A DNA stretch of 64,000 nt. Origin: Tatumella terrea (lineage in GTDB: Bacteria > Pseudomonadota > Gammaproteobacteria > Enterobacterales > Enterobacteriaceae). The translations under genes and the position numbers were made by a program. Under the pieces are notes generated by a model. The model ran no database searches. It was not told where the DNA came from and worked only from the letters and a program-made list of their open reading frames with translations. The stretch is taken from the NCBI RefSeq assembly GCF_039523755.1, contig NZ_BAAAFX010000012.1:1-64000 (forward strand). The letters are read 5' to 3'. This document shows positions 54,612 through 63,845 of the stretch, piece after piece. Within the stretch, counting starts at the first letter, position 1. Each line of letters starts with the position of its first letter.

Positions 54612-56042
54612 TCAGTAAACAGTCCGGCCTGAGAACGGTAAGTCCGGGGGTTCGGGTAACGATGACCAGAGCGGCCGCAGACGCTGAAAAGCCTGTTGTA
54701 ATGTGACCTCATCGGCACTGAAAGGCATGCGCAGATAGCGGTCAAATGCGCCGGAGATCCCGAAGCGTGTGCCGGTGCCCAGCAGAATACCCGCGTCACT
54801 GGCCCGGGACGCAAAACGGGTCGCCAGCATCCCCGGCAGTTCGACCCAGAAAGATAATCCCCCCGCCGGTACCTGATATTTCCATTCCGGAAACCAGGTC
54901 TTCATCAACTGATCACAGGTATCCCGGCGCTGTTGCAGCATCTGCCGGCGCTGCGGTAAAAACTGATCGCTGTTGTCCAGCAACCACTCACAGACGATTT
55001 GCTCCGTGATCGGGGAAGCCAGGTCCAGTGAATCACGGATCTGCACCAGAGAAGCAATCTGTGACGCGGAGGCACGGATCCAGCCAATCCTTAATCCTCC
55101 CCAGTAACTTTTCGACGCCGAGCCGAGGCAGATCACCTCCCCCGGCCGGGCAAATGCTGCCACCGGCGGCGGCGGCGGCTGCTGATACCATAACTCTGCC
55201 AGCGTCTCATCGATCACCAGCGGCGTCCGGTAACGGGCTGCCAGTGCGGTGATTTCCGCACGGCTCTCTTCCCCCATACAGTACCCGGTCGGATTATGGT
55301 AATCCGCAATCAGGTAAGCCAGCCGGGGCGAGGTCTGTGCCAGGGCAGCGGCCAGCCCGCCGTGATCCCAGCGGCCCTCCGGCAAAGAAACACCGATCGG
55401 CTGGCAGGAAGCCCCGCGGATAGCCGACAACGCAGAAGGGTAAGTGGGATGATCGACCAGCACCCGGTCACCGGGCCCGGTCAGCCACCGGAGAACCAGC
55501 GCCAGTCCGCTGACAGCCCCGTTCACGACCATCACTTCATCCGGCCGGGTAGGTAAACCCCGGGAACAATAACGGCGTGCAATCGCTTCTCTCAGCGAAA
55601 GTAATCCGCGGGGATCATACCCTGTCGCCAGCGAATACTCAGGGTAGCGCAATAGAGCCTGACGAAATGCCTGATGGATCTCCGGCCCGGCACTCAGGGA
55701 AGCCGTCGATAAATCCAGCGCACTCCCCGCCGACATCGCCCCCGGAATATGCACAGCGCTCTCCGGCAGTGTGATTCGGCTTCCGCTGCCCTGCTGGCTG
55801 TGCACGAAACCTTGTTCCCGCAGCAGGGATAAGGCACTGCTCACCGTCGTACGACTGATTTTCAGTCCCGTCGCCAGTTCACGTTCACCCGGCAGACGGG
55901 TCCCCTGTACCAGTCGCCCATCCAGGACCAGCAACCGCAGGGCAGAGGCCAGTTGCTGCCACAGCGGGATCCGGGAAGAGCTTTGCTGCCAGTTTCCCAG
56001 CATCTCAATCAGAGAGTGATGACCAAGGCGTCTCAGAGACAT
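54612..56042 (-). CDS. MocR-type regulator (GntR HTH fused to aminotransferase-like domain)
   Basis: A 476-residue regulator: N-terminal GntR winged helix (residues about 15-85, ELATGLKISRTTVSSALSLLREQG) and a C-terminal fold-type I PLP domain (residues about 115-470), with VVNGAVSGLALVLRWL, DYHNPTGYCM and the PLP lysine in LGSASKSYWGGLRIGW. MocR proteins sense PLP or amino compounds. It is divergent from a YczE-like gene 86 bp away; this pair recurs in bacteria, so the membrane protein is probably its target. Confidence 0.9.
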   Translation of the reverse strand: MSLRRLGHHSLIEMLGNWQQSSSRIPLWQQLASALRLLVLDGRLVQGTRLPGERELATGLKISRTTVSSALSLLREQGFVHSQQGSGSRITLPESAVHIPGAMSAGSALDLSTASLSAGPEIHQAFRQALLRYPEYSLATGYDPRGLLSLREAIARRYCSRGLPTRPDEVMVVNGAVSGLALVLRWLTGPGDRVLVDHPTYPSALSAIRGASCQPIGVSLPEGRWDHGGLAAALAQTSPRLAYLIADYHNPTGYCMGEESRAEITALAARYRTPLVIDETLAELWYQQPPPPPVAAFARPGEVICLGSASKSYWGGLRIGWIRASASQIASLVQIRDSLDLASPITEQIVCEWLLDNSDQFLPQRRQMLQQRRDTCDQLMKTWFPEWKYQVPAGGLSFWVELPGMLATRFASRASDAGILLGTGTRFGISGAFDRYLRMPFSADEVTLQQAFQRLRPLWSSLPEPPDLPFSGRTVY

Positions 56043-56128
56043 AGCGATCCACTTTATATAAACTGGCTATTAATTATCGATCCATTTCAGATAACAATCA
56101 TTTTGCTGTCAACCTGCCACCGGAAAAA

Positions 56129-56749
56129 ATGATGCTGAAACGACTGATACAACTCTATTGCGGATTAACGATATACGGTATTTCCTGTGCCATGTATATC
56201 CATTGCGGACTGGGGGCCGACCCCTGGGATGTTTTTCATCTGGGCGTTGCCCGCTGGCTTTCGGTGAATGTCGGCACTGTGATGATTGTGACCGGCGCGC
56301 TGGTATTGCTCTTCTGGATCCCTCTGCGGCAGCGTCCTGGCCTGGGGACGCTGAGTAATGTTGTCGTTCTCGGACTGGCTGCTGACGCCGCCCTGGCGGC
56401 CATGCCTCCGCTCACCTCGCTGACAGCACGTTGTCTGATGCTGGCAGCGGCCATTATTCTGAACGCGATTGCGACCGTCATGTATATCTGTGCCGGTTTT
56501 GGCCCCGGTCCCCGTGATGGCCTGATGACCGGTATACACCGTCGCACCGGTATTTCATTACGGCTGATCCGTACCGTTATCGAAGTCACGGTATTACTGA
56601 CCGGCTGGCTGGCGGGCGGGACGGTGGGGCCCGGCACCCTGATTTATGCCCTGACCATTGGCCCGTTAATTCAGTTCTTTTTACCCTGGTTCCGCAACGG
56701 CAATACTGAACTGGCACCGCGGAAACCTGTGACAAAAGAGCCTGTCTGA
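56129..56749 (+). CDS. YczE/YyaS/YitT family membrane protein
   Basis: A 206-residue protein with about five membrane segments. The YczE hallmarks are the early glycine-rich GLTIYGISCAMYIHCGLGADPWDVFHLG and the repeated FGPGPRDGLMTGIHRRTG, which suggests an internal duplication. Two adjacent ATGs can start it. The function is unknown; its divergent partner is a MocR-type regulator. Confidence 0.85.
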   Translation: MMLKRLIQLYCGLTIYGISCAMYIHCGLGADPWDVFHLGVARWLSVNVGTVMIVTGALVLLFWIPLRQRPGLGTLSNVVVLGLAADAALAAMPPLTSLTARCLMLAAAIILNAIATVMYICAGFGPGPRDGLMTGIHRRTGISLRLIRTVIEVTVLLTGWLAGGTVGPGTLIYALTIGPLIQFFLPWFRNGNTELAPRKPVTKEPV

Positions 56750-57189
56750 GTCGCTACGGCCGTTACCGGCAATGCCGGTAAGTCATCGAAAATAAAAAGG
56801 CTGCAAAGTAATGAGCCGGTATAAACCATGGTTTTCTGCCGGCCTTTATTTATCAGCAAGGGATTATTCCCGTCGCGCCATGACCGGGATGCGTGTCACT
56901 CTCCGGAGAGATACTGCGCTAAGAACGCCAGTTCAGTCTCAGAATACTGAATAAAAAGCAGTGGTCCCTATCCCCGTCACAAACTGCCCTGTTTATACCC
57001 GCGCCGCGATAAAAAATGCGTGTATACAGAATAACGTTCTGAAATATCTGTCCGGCTAACCGGAGTATTACACGATTAATTATAAATTTAGCTGATTAAT
57101 AATTACTGCTAAATATATCGTTATCTCTGATTATAGATATTCGTAAACTTTGCCGCTAATATAATAATAATATCAGGGAGGCTGCGTTT
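56750..57189. other. Gap between YczE-like and AraC genes, with two hairpins
   Basis: TTACCGGC-AAT-GCCGGTAA (56763-56781) follows the YczE-like gene without a T-run. A second hairpin (GCCGG 56815-56819 with CCGGC 56839-56843, enclosing the palindrome AAACCATGGTTT) is followed by CTTTATTTAT and may be the real terminator. The last 130 bp are AT-rich and should carry the AraC promoter. Confidence 0.5.
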
Positions 57190-58062
57190 ATGAATTCATT
57201 TACCCGTGATCTGCTGGACTGGATAGAGAACAATCTCACCGGAAAACTGACGATCGATGATGTTTCGGTGAAAGCCGGCTACAGCAAATGGCATTTACAA
57301 CGCATTTTCAGGGAAGATACCGGCTTTCATCTGGCCTCTTATATTCGTTACCGTAAACTGAATAAAGCGGCGATGATCCTCAGAATGACCCATATGCCCG
57401 CGGTGGAAATCAGCGAGTTACTGGGGTTCAGTACCCAGCAGACATTTACGCGATCGTTTACCCGGCATTTCGGAGCCGCCCCTGGCAAATACCGGGATGC
57501 CAGTGAGTGGAATTTTCGTGGCATGGTCGCGAGAGCCAGCCCGAATCTGTCAGACCTCCCCGAAGCCGAAACTGTCACGCAGGGGCCGGGCATCATCCCC
57601 GGCCTGAGCCTGAGCTATCTTTGTGACTACAGAGAACTGGAAGATGTGAATTATCACTGCGAACAACGTAAGCACTTACTATCAAAAGCGGTCTCGGTGT
57701 TCAAGGGAACTTTACCCCAGGTTGTCGCTGAAAATTTCGAGCCCGACACGGATTGCGGACGCGTAAAGTTCACCCTGACATTCCAGCGCCATTTGCAGGA
57801 AGTTTGCTACCGGAACGCTTCCCCGGACAGATTTCTGCGCTTTAGCTTTTCCGGCACCCGCCAACAGTTAATCAATATGCAGGCGGATATCTATCAGTAT
57901 GTGATGCCTTTCCGCCCGGAAGCCCGTCGTCAGGGGCACGATTTCTTTGTCTGTCATCCGCAATTGCCTGTTATTTCTCCTGAACTGAACGATACCTTCT
58001 CCGGGTCATACTATATTCCTGTCTCGGTTTCCCGTAGTGACCTACTGCCACCCTGTATGTAA
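57190..58062 (+). CDS. Rob/MarA-like AraC family regulator
   Basis: A 290-residue regulator with an N-terminal double helix-turn-helix very like MarA, SoxS and Rob (residues about 5-105; AGYSKWHLQRIFREDTGFHLASYIR and LLGFSTQQTFTRSFTRHFG), then a C-terminal GyrI-like domain of Rob length. Rob (289 residues) activates stress and efflux genes. The DNA-binding half is well conserved but the C-terminal half diverges, so it is probably a paralogue with its own ligand. GGGAGG lies 8 nt before the ATG. Confidence 0.85.
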   Translation: MNSFTRDLLDWIENNLTGKLTIDDVSVKAGYSKWHLQRIFREDTGFHLASYIRYRKLNKAAMILRMTHMPAVEISELLGFSTQQTFTRSFTRHFGAAPGKYRDASEWNFRGMVARASPNLSDLPEAETVTQGPGIIPGLSLSYLCDYRELEDVNYHCEQRKHLLSKAVSVFKGTLPQVVAENFEPDTDCGRVKFTLTFQRHLQEVCYRNASPDRFLRFSFSGTRQQLINMQADIYQYVMPFRPEARRQGHDFFVCHPQLPVISPELNDTFSGSYYIPVSVSRSDLLPPCM

Positions 58063-58160
58063 AATATCCGGCACGAAGCCATTATCATGGGAAGGGATGA
58101 ACCGCATTGGCGGCCCGGGGAATACCCGGCACTTTCCCATGATCAACACCAGGAGTTGCC

Positions 58161-58478
58161 GTGAAATTTCGTTCCACGTTATGTTTTGCTGTTCTTACTT
58201 CAGCCATCAGTTTTACCGCTACAGCCCAATGGCCACCGGAAACCGGTGCGAAGGTACCGGGCAATGCCCTGGAGTATCCCACCCGCCTCTCTGCCGTTAA
58301 CAGTTCACTGGAACAGATGCTGGACCAGGGCGGAGTGATCATTTCCTCGACCCTCGGGACTGACGGGCCGATCGTGACCCTCAGAAAAGGCAAATATTAC
58401 ATTTTTTGTATGCTGAAAGGTGCCGGTAGCGGTTTAGATCAGAATGTGGCGACGTCGAAATGTTATGCCATGAACTGA
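58161..58478 (+). CDS. Small secreted protein, unknown
   Basis: A 105-residue protein with a good signal peptide (about residues 1-22, cleavage TATA/QWPP). The mature part is about 83 residues and has two cysteines (in IFCMLKG and SKCYAMN) that could form a disulfide bond. The repeated glycine-containing turns (QGGVIISS and GTDGPIVTLRKGKYYIF) suggest a small beta structure. I do not recognise the family. An AGGAG ribosome site lies 5 nt before a GTG at the chosen start or within the frame. It is 98 bp after the Rob-like gene and could be its target. Confidence 0.65.
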   Translation: MKFRSTLCFAVLTSAISFTATAQWPPETGAKVPGNALEYPTRLSAVNSSLEQMLDQGGVIISSTLGTDGPIVTLRKGKYYIFCMLKGAGSGLDQNVATSKCYAMN

Positions 58479-58890
58479 GATTCAGATAACCGTCCCCCCT
58501 GTCATGCTGAGCAATGTCCTTTTCCGGACCGGAGAGCTGCCCGCAGTTTCCGGCTCAGGGACGATGGCCGGTGGCAGCGTCCGTTGAGCGTTCAGGAATA
58601 AGCATTCGGCAGTGCAAGTGCAGGACTGCCGGTTCAGGTGCAGTTTTCAGAAATACCGGGTCATCAACCGTCAGTGGCCCGCGACCAGGATAGAAAACGT
58701 TTTGCAGACGCCGGTCCGCCGGTTTCCGGGACTGACATCAGCACAGCGTTCCGGGCGACTCCCCGGCGAAGAGTCTCCGGCGATTCCGGACGGGTACCGG
58801 CCGGACCTCGAACGTCAGGGCCGTTATAACGCTTAACGGCCTTTCAGAGCCGCAGCCCGGCAGACGGTATCATGCACTGCTGTTCGCGAC
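58479..58890. other. Gene-free gap before yhiN
   Basis: 412 GC-rich bp with only shadow frames. I see no motif of note. Confidence 0.5.
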
Positions 58891-60078
58891 TTACAGCGCC
58901 GCAGCACAGGCGGCAGCGGAACTCCAGGCCCACTGGAAGTTATATCCCCCCAGCCAGCCGGTCACATCGACCACTTCGCCGATGAAAAAGAGCCCCGGCA
59001 CATCGCGCGCTTCCATGGTCCGCGAGGAGAGCTGGTCGGTATCGACGCCCCCCAGGGTGACTTCGGCAGTACGGTAACCTTCTGTGCCGTTCGGCTGCAC
59101 TGACCAGCAGTTCAGCTGCCCGATCAGCTGTTGTTGCTGTTTGCTGTTCAGTTGCCTGAGCGTCAGGTCCGGCACCACTTCCAGTTGCTGCAATATCTCG
59201 GTCAATCGTTTCGGCAGTAGTTTTGCCAGACAATTCTTCAGGCTCAGGTTCGGGTGCGTTTCACGCTGCCGGTTAAGGAAGTCTTCCAGCGGCGTTTCAG
59301 GCACCAGATTTATCTCCAGGGCTTCTCCCGCTTGCCAGTAACTGGAAATCTGCAGAATGGACGGGCCTGAAAGGCCACGATGGGTAAAGAGCATCGCTTC
59401 TTTAAACTGCTTTCCATCACTCGCTGTGACCGTCACCGGTACCGCCACGCCCGACAGAGGTTGCAGCTGTTCCAGTAACGGCTTATGTAAGGTAAAGGGT
59501 ACCAGGGCTGCCCGTGTCGGCAGGACACGCAGTCCGAACTGTGCGGCAAGTTTATAGCCGAAAGGGGTGGCACCCAGGCCCGGCATGGATAAGCCTCCGG
59601 AAGCGACAACAAGTTTGCGGGTACTTACATTCGTTCCGTTAAGCTGTAACCGGTACTCACCGTCCGGGGTCCGTTCGGTCTGCAGGATCTCTGTGCGCAA
59701 ACGCAGAGTCACCTTAGCCGCCTCACATTCCGCCAGCAACATATCGACGATCTGTTGTGCCGAGTCATCACAAAAGAGCTGGCCGAGTGTTTTTTCATGC
59801 CACGCGATCCCATAGCGATTGACCAGCTCAATAAAATCCCACTGTGTATAGCGAGCGAGTGCTGACTTACAAAAGTGTGGGTTTTGGGAAAGGTACGCGC
59901 CGGGTTCGGTATACAGGTTGGTAAAATTACAGCGACCGCCCCCGGACATAAGGATTTTTCGTCCCGCTTTTTTACCGTTATCCAGCACCAGCACATTCAG
60001 GCCACGCTGTCCGGCCTGAGCGGCACAAAACAGGCCGGCAGCCCCCGCTCCGACGATGATTACGTCAAACTTTTCCAT
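58891..60078 (-). CDS. yhiN: BaiN/YhiN family flavoprotein
   Basis: A 395-residue FAD-dependent protein. The Rossmann dinucleotide motif VGAGAAGLFCAAQAG is at residues about 10-24, KKAGRKILMSGGGRCNFTN follows, and the C-terminal FIGEVVDVTGWLGGYNFQWAWSSA is the family hallmark. E. coli YhiN is similarly next to pitA. The family's general reaction is uncertain; a relative (BaiN) acts on bile-acid intermediates. It is divergent from pitA. Confidence 0.93.
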   Translation of the reverse strand: MEKFDVIIVGAGAAGLFCAAQAGQRGLNVLVLDNGKKAGRKILMSGGGRCNFTNLYTEPGAYLSQNPHFCKSALARYTQWDFIELVNRYGIAWHEKTLGQLFCDDSAQQIVDMLLAECEAAKVTLRLRTEILQTERTPDGEYRLQLNGTNVSTRKLVVASGGLSMPGLGATPFGYKLAAQFGLRVLPTRAALVPFTLHKPLLEQLQPLSGVAVPVTVTASDGKQFKEAMLFTHRGLSGPSILQISSYWQAGEALEINLVPETPLEDFLNRQRETHPNLSLKNCLAKLLPKRLTEILQQLEVVPDLTLRQLNSKQQQQLIGQLNCWSVQPNGTEGYRTAEVTLGGVDTDQLSSRTMEARDVPGLFFIGEVVDVTGWLGGYNFQWAWSSAAACAAAL

Positions 60079-60311
60079 GCTTCCCCCGGCTAAAAACGGC
60101 TGATTGTAATGAGATGGTGTTCCGGACTCCAGAATGAAAATTTCTTATGCAGAGGGCATTAGCATAACTGATTAATTTAAAAGATATTTTATAAATTAAT
60201 TTTCCCTTAATCTGGCTGCAGGCACAAAAAAAGCGATATTTTCCTTTCCTGAACGCACCTCTCTCGCTGATAATGCGCCAGGTTCATGTCCTCAAAAAAT
60301 GGCGTAACGTT

Positions 60312-61799
60312 ATGCTACATCTTTTTGCTGGTATCGATATAAGTACTGGCCTGTTACTGGTAGTGGCTCTGTTGTTTGTTTTGTTCTACGAAGCAATCAA
60401 CGGGTTTCATGATACCGCTAATGCAGTTGCAACGGTAATCTATACCCGCGCGATGCGTGCGCAGCTTGCTGTCGCAATGGCCGGTATCTTTAACTTCTTA
60501 GGGGTTCTGTTAGGCGGACTCAGCGTAGCTTATGCTATTGTCCATATGCTGCCGACCGACCTGTTGCTTAACGTGGGATCTGCTCACGGGCTGGCCATGG
60601 TCTTTTCCATGTTACTGGCAGCAATTATCTGGAACCTCGGTACCTGGTATTTCGGTTTACCCGCATCCAGTTCTCATACACTTATCGGGGCTATTATCGG
60701 TATAGCACTGACGAATGCGTTAACCACCGGCACGTCGCTGGTTGAAGCACTCAATATCCCGAAAGTGGTCAACATCTTTATGTCTCTGATCCTGTCACCG
60801 ATTGTCGGTATGGTATTAGCGGGCTTATTGATCTTCCTGCTGCGTAAGTACTGGAGCGGTACGCGTAAGCGCTCACGCATTCATATGACGCCGGCAGAAC
60901 GCGAGAAGATTGACGGTAAGAAAAAACCGCCGTTCTGGACCCGGATTGCACTTATCGTCTCGGCGATCGGTGTCAGTTACTCCCATGGTGCTAACGATGG
61001 CCAGAAAGGTATCGGCCTGATTATGCTGGTGCTTATCGGGGTTACCCCGGCCGGATTTGTGGTGAATATGGGAGCATCCGGATACGATATTACCCGTACG
61101 CGGGATGCCGTTGACCATCTGGAGCAGTACTATCAGCAGAACAGTCAGTCGTTGCAAACCATTATTGCCCCGGCACTGACGCCTGCCGCGATGAGTACAC
61201 CGGTTGAAGAATTCCACTGCAGTAACGAACGTGCACTGGAAGCGGTGGCCCATGCCCGCAATATGCTTAATAATCTGACCAGTTATGATCAGTTAACCCC
61301 GGAAAATCGCGCCCAGCTACGTCGTTTACTGCTGTGTATCTCGGATACTGCAGATAAAGTGGCAAAACTGCCGCAGACCAGTGCGCAGAATCAACGTTAT
61401 CTGGGTGACCTGCATCATGATCTGCTGGGCACTATCGAATATGCACCGATCTGGATTATCTTTGCCGTTGCTCTGGCGCTCTCCGCCGGCACGATGGTCG
61501 GCTGGCGTCGCGTCGCCACGACTATCGGTGAAAAAATCGGTAAGAAAGGCATGACCTATGCCCAGGGGATGTCTGCTCAGGTGACTGCCGCAGCGTCTAT
61601 CGGGATTGCCAGTTATACCGGGATGCCGGTCTCTACCACGCATATTCTGTCATCTTCGGTGGCCGGAACGATGCTGGTTGATGGCGGTGGCCTGCAAGGT
61701 AAAACGATCAAGAATATTGCGATGGCCTGGATTTTAACCCTGCCGGTCTCGGTTCTGTTATCCGCATCGTTATACTGGATTGCATTGCAGATTATCTGA
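60312..61799 (+). CDS. pitA: Low-affinity inorganic phosphate/metal-phosphate transporter PitA
   Basis: A 495-residue membrane protein of the PiT family (E. coli PitA 499 residues) with about ten segments. The two inverted PiT repeats carry FYEAINGFHDTANAVATVIYTR and FSHGANDGQKG-like SYSHGANDGQKGIGL, where phosphate is bound. The chosen ATG gives the family start MLHLFAG; 13 further in-frame codons precede it. It imports phosphate as a metal complex with protons. It ends in a terminator. Confidence 0.95.
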   Translation: MLHLFAGIDISTGLLLVVALLFVLFYEAINGFHDTANAVATVIYTRAMRAQLAVAMAGIFNFLGVLLGGLSVAYAIVHMLPTDLLLNVGSAHGLAMVFSMLLAAIIWNLGTWYFGLPASSSHTLIGAIIGIALTNALTTGTSLVEALNIPKVVNIFMSLILSPIVGMVLAGLLIFLLRKYWSGTRKRSRIHMTPAEREKIDGKKKPPFWTRIALIVSAIGVSYSHGANDGQKGIGLIMLVLIGVTPAGFVVNMGASGYDITRTRDAVDHLEQYYQQNSQSLQTIIAPALTPAAMSTPVEEFHCSNERALEAVAHARNMLNNLTSYDQLTPENRAQLRRLLLCISDTADKVAKLPQTSAQNQRYLGDLHHDLLGTIEYAPIWIIFAVALALSAGTMVGWRRVATTIGEKIGKKGMTYAQGMSAQVTAAASIGIASYTGMPVSTTHILSSSVAGTMLVDGGGLQGKTIKNIAMAWILTLPVSVLLSASLYWIALQII

Positions 61800-61820
61800 T
61801 GCTCTTACCCTGAAAGAACA

Positions 61821-61845
61821 GGCTGCCCACGGGCAGCCTTTTTTT
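61821..61845 (+). terminator. Terminator between convergent pitA and the aminotransferase gene
   Basis: GGCTGCC (61821-61827) pairs with GGCAGCC (61832-61838), loop CACG, followed by T7. The T-run overlaps the end of the convergent aminotransferase gene. Confidence 0.93.
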
Positions 61846-63091
61846 ATGCGTTTTGCGTAGCCATCAGGGTGTAGTGGTCCCAGGCTGCCTGGGCCGCTGC
61901 ACCTTGCGGGGTACGGAATCCATGACGATGCAGCACTGCCTCCAGAGCCGTCAGTGTTTGCATCACACAGGACGTACGGGCGTTATACCCCATTGTCCCT
62001 ATCCGCCAGACTTTACCCACCAGCGGACCAAAGGATGTGCCGATTTCTATGCCGAAGTCATGCAGCATGCTGTGTCTGACGGCAAGATCATTCACGCCCT
62101 CCGGAATAAGCACCCCGAGAACATTATTCATTTTATGAGCCGTATCCCCGAACAGCTTCAGGCCCATCGCCTGCACGCCTTTCATCAGCGCGTCACCCTG
62201 TATCTTGTGTCGCTGAATACACGTCTCCAGGCCTTCCCCGAGGATAATACGGGCACATTCACGGGCGCCGTACAGCGCACTGGTGGCTTCAGTATGGTGA
62301 TTCAGCCGCTCACTGCCCCAGTAATCCATGATCATGGCCAGGTCGAAATAATTGGAGTAAATCATTTCATCTTCGCCTTCCTGATGTGCATCCGTGCGGA
62401 TCCCGGCTTCAACCCTGCGGCGACGGCGGATATGCTCTGCCATCTTATCACTCAGGGTAACCGGCGATGTCCCGGAGGCCCCGCCGAGGCATTTTTGCAT
62501 GCCGGCAGAGACCGCATCCAACCCCCATGCATCCGTATCCAGTGGATTCCCGCCCAGAGTGGCGGTCGCATCGGTGTAAAACAGCACATCATAGCGCTGG
62601 CAGATACTGCCCAACTCCTGCAGAGGTTGCCGTAAAGTTGTCGAGGTATCGCCGTGCACCGTGAGCAACATCCGGGGGCGCAGGCGTTTAATGGCATCCT
62701 CAATCTGATCCGGAGTGAAGACCTCTCCCCAGGGCACATCCAGCCGGTGAACATCGGCACGGCAACGATGGGCGATTTCACACAACAGTTCGCCAAAACG
62801 ACCAAATACCGGCACCAGCACCTTATCACCCGGGCGGATCGCCGAGACCAGCAGGGCTTCGATGCCTGCCCGCGATGTTCCGTTAATCAGCAGCGTCCAC
62901 AGGTTTCGGGTGGCAAACACGCCGCGATACAGCGTCATGACTTCATTCATGTAACCGGTCATCGCCGGATCATACTGTCCCACCAATTGTGCCGACATTG
63001 CCCGTAATACCCGCGGGTCAGCATTAATCGGTCCCGGCCCCATTAAAAGTCGTGACGGGGGATTAATCTGGGAAAAAATTTCATTGTTCAA
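61844..63091 (-). CDS. Class V aminotransferase (PucG/alanine-glyoxylate type)
   Basis: A 415-residue PLP enzyme of the alanine-glyoxylate/ureidoglycine-glyoxylate aminotransferase family. Visible: LLMGPGPINADPRVLRAM, INGTSRAGIEALLVS, HGDTSTTLRQPL, YTDATATLGG and VSAGMQKCLGG with the PLP lysine. The proposed start is TTG, 7 nt after AGAGGA; the frame runs 34 codons further, back into the ATPase gene. It lies 16 bp after that gene, so it is in the ABC operon. Ureidoglycine-glyoxylate transaminase (purine catabolism) and alanine-glyoxylate transaminase are both possible. Confidence 0.85.
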   Translation of the reverse strand: MNNEIFSQINPPSRLLMGPGPINADPRVLRAMSAQLVGQYDPAMTGYMNEVMTLYRGVFATRNLWTLLINGTSRAGIEALLVSAIRPGDKVLVPVFGRFGELLCEIAHRCRADVHRLDVPWGEVFTPDQIEDAIKRLRPRMLLTVHGDTSTTLRQPLQELGSICQRYDVLFYTDATATLGGNPLDTDAWGLDAVSAGMQKCLGGASGTSPVTLSDKMAEHIRRRRRVEAGIRTDAHQEGEDEMIYSNYFDLAMIMDYWGSERLNHHTEATSALYGARECARIILGEGLETCIQRHKIQGDALMKGVQAMGLKLFGDTAHKMNNVLGVLIPEGVNDLAVRHSMLHDFGIEIGTSFGPLVGKVWRIGTMGYNARTSCVMQTLTALEAVLHRHGFRTPQGAAAQAAWDHYTLMATQNA

Positions 63092-63107
63092 CCGGAGTTT
63101 CCTCTGT

Positions 63108-63845
63108 TCAGTGACGTAATATTTTGCCGATAAATTGCTGTGTCCGGGCTTTTTCGGGGTGTTCGAAAATCTGACGGGGGGTACCGCTTTCAATCACTTC
63201 GCCGTCGGCCATAAACACGACTTTTGATGAAACTTCGCGAACAAAGCTCATTTCATGAGAAACAATAAACATCGTCATCCCTTCCGCCGCCAGTTCGCGG
63301 ATGGTATCCAGAACTTCATTAACCATTTCCGGGTCCAGTGCGGCAGTGACTTCGTCCAGTAGCAGAATTTGAGGTTTCAGCGCCAGGGCTCTGGCAATGG
63401 CTACCCGCTGCTGTTGTCCGCCGGACAACTCATCCGGATAAGCATGCAGGCGGTGGGATAACCCGACGCGTTCCAGCAAGCGCCTGGCTTCCTGCTCAAC
63501 CTCCGCTTTCGGGCGGCCTTTGATTTTGGTCGGAGTGATCATGACGTTTTCCAGCACCGTCATGTTCTGGAACAGATTGTATTGCTGAAACACAATGGCG
63601 ACCGAAGAACGGAGCTGACGAAGCTGCTCTTTGTTGTCATAACTTAGCTTCCGGCCGTCAAGACAGACATACCCCTCTGAAGGCAATAACAGCCCCATCA
63701 GTACCCGTAATAACGTGCTCTTCCCGGACCCGGACGGGCCAATCAGACTGACAATGTCCCCTTTTTCCACCGGTAAGGTAATATTTTCGAGGACCGGTTG
63801 TTCGCCATAGGCGGCTTTAAGATTAACGATATCGAGCTGTGGCAA
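63108..63845 (-). CDS. Polar amino acid ABC transporter ATPase (GlnQ type)
   Basis: A 245-residue ATPase of the polar amino acid uptake family: Walker A GPSGSGKSTLLRVLMG, Q-loop IVFQQYNLFQNMTVLENV, signature LSGGQQQRVAIARALA and Walker B ILLLDEVTAALDPE. The start is TTG with GGAG 7 nt upstream, and overlaps the permease end by 23 bp. An adjoining PucG-type aminotransferase suggests a ureide or amino-acid substrate. Confidence 0.92.
   Translation of the reverse strand: MPQLDIVNLKAAYGEQPVLENITLPVEKGDIVSLIGPSGSGKSTLLRVLMGLLLPSEGYVCLDGRKLSYDNKEQLRQLRSSVAIVFQQYNLFQNMTVLENVMITPTKIKGRPKAEVEQEARRLLERVGLSHRLHAYPDELSGGQQQRVAIARALALKPQILLLDEVTAALDPEMVNEVLDTIRELAAEGMTMFIVSHEMSFVREVSSKVVFMADGEVIESGTPRQIFEHPEKARTQQFIGKILRH

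Noticed and set aside
53918..54814. 298-codon minus-strand frame with PTNQ and ANT repeats
   Set aside because: It is open only because both tandem repeats lack stop codons in that frame; the rest is Arg/Cys/Ser-rich shadow composition and it overlaps the end of the MocR gene. I recognise no domain and see no ribosome site.
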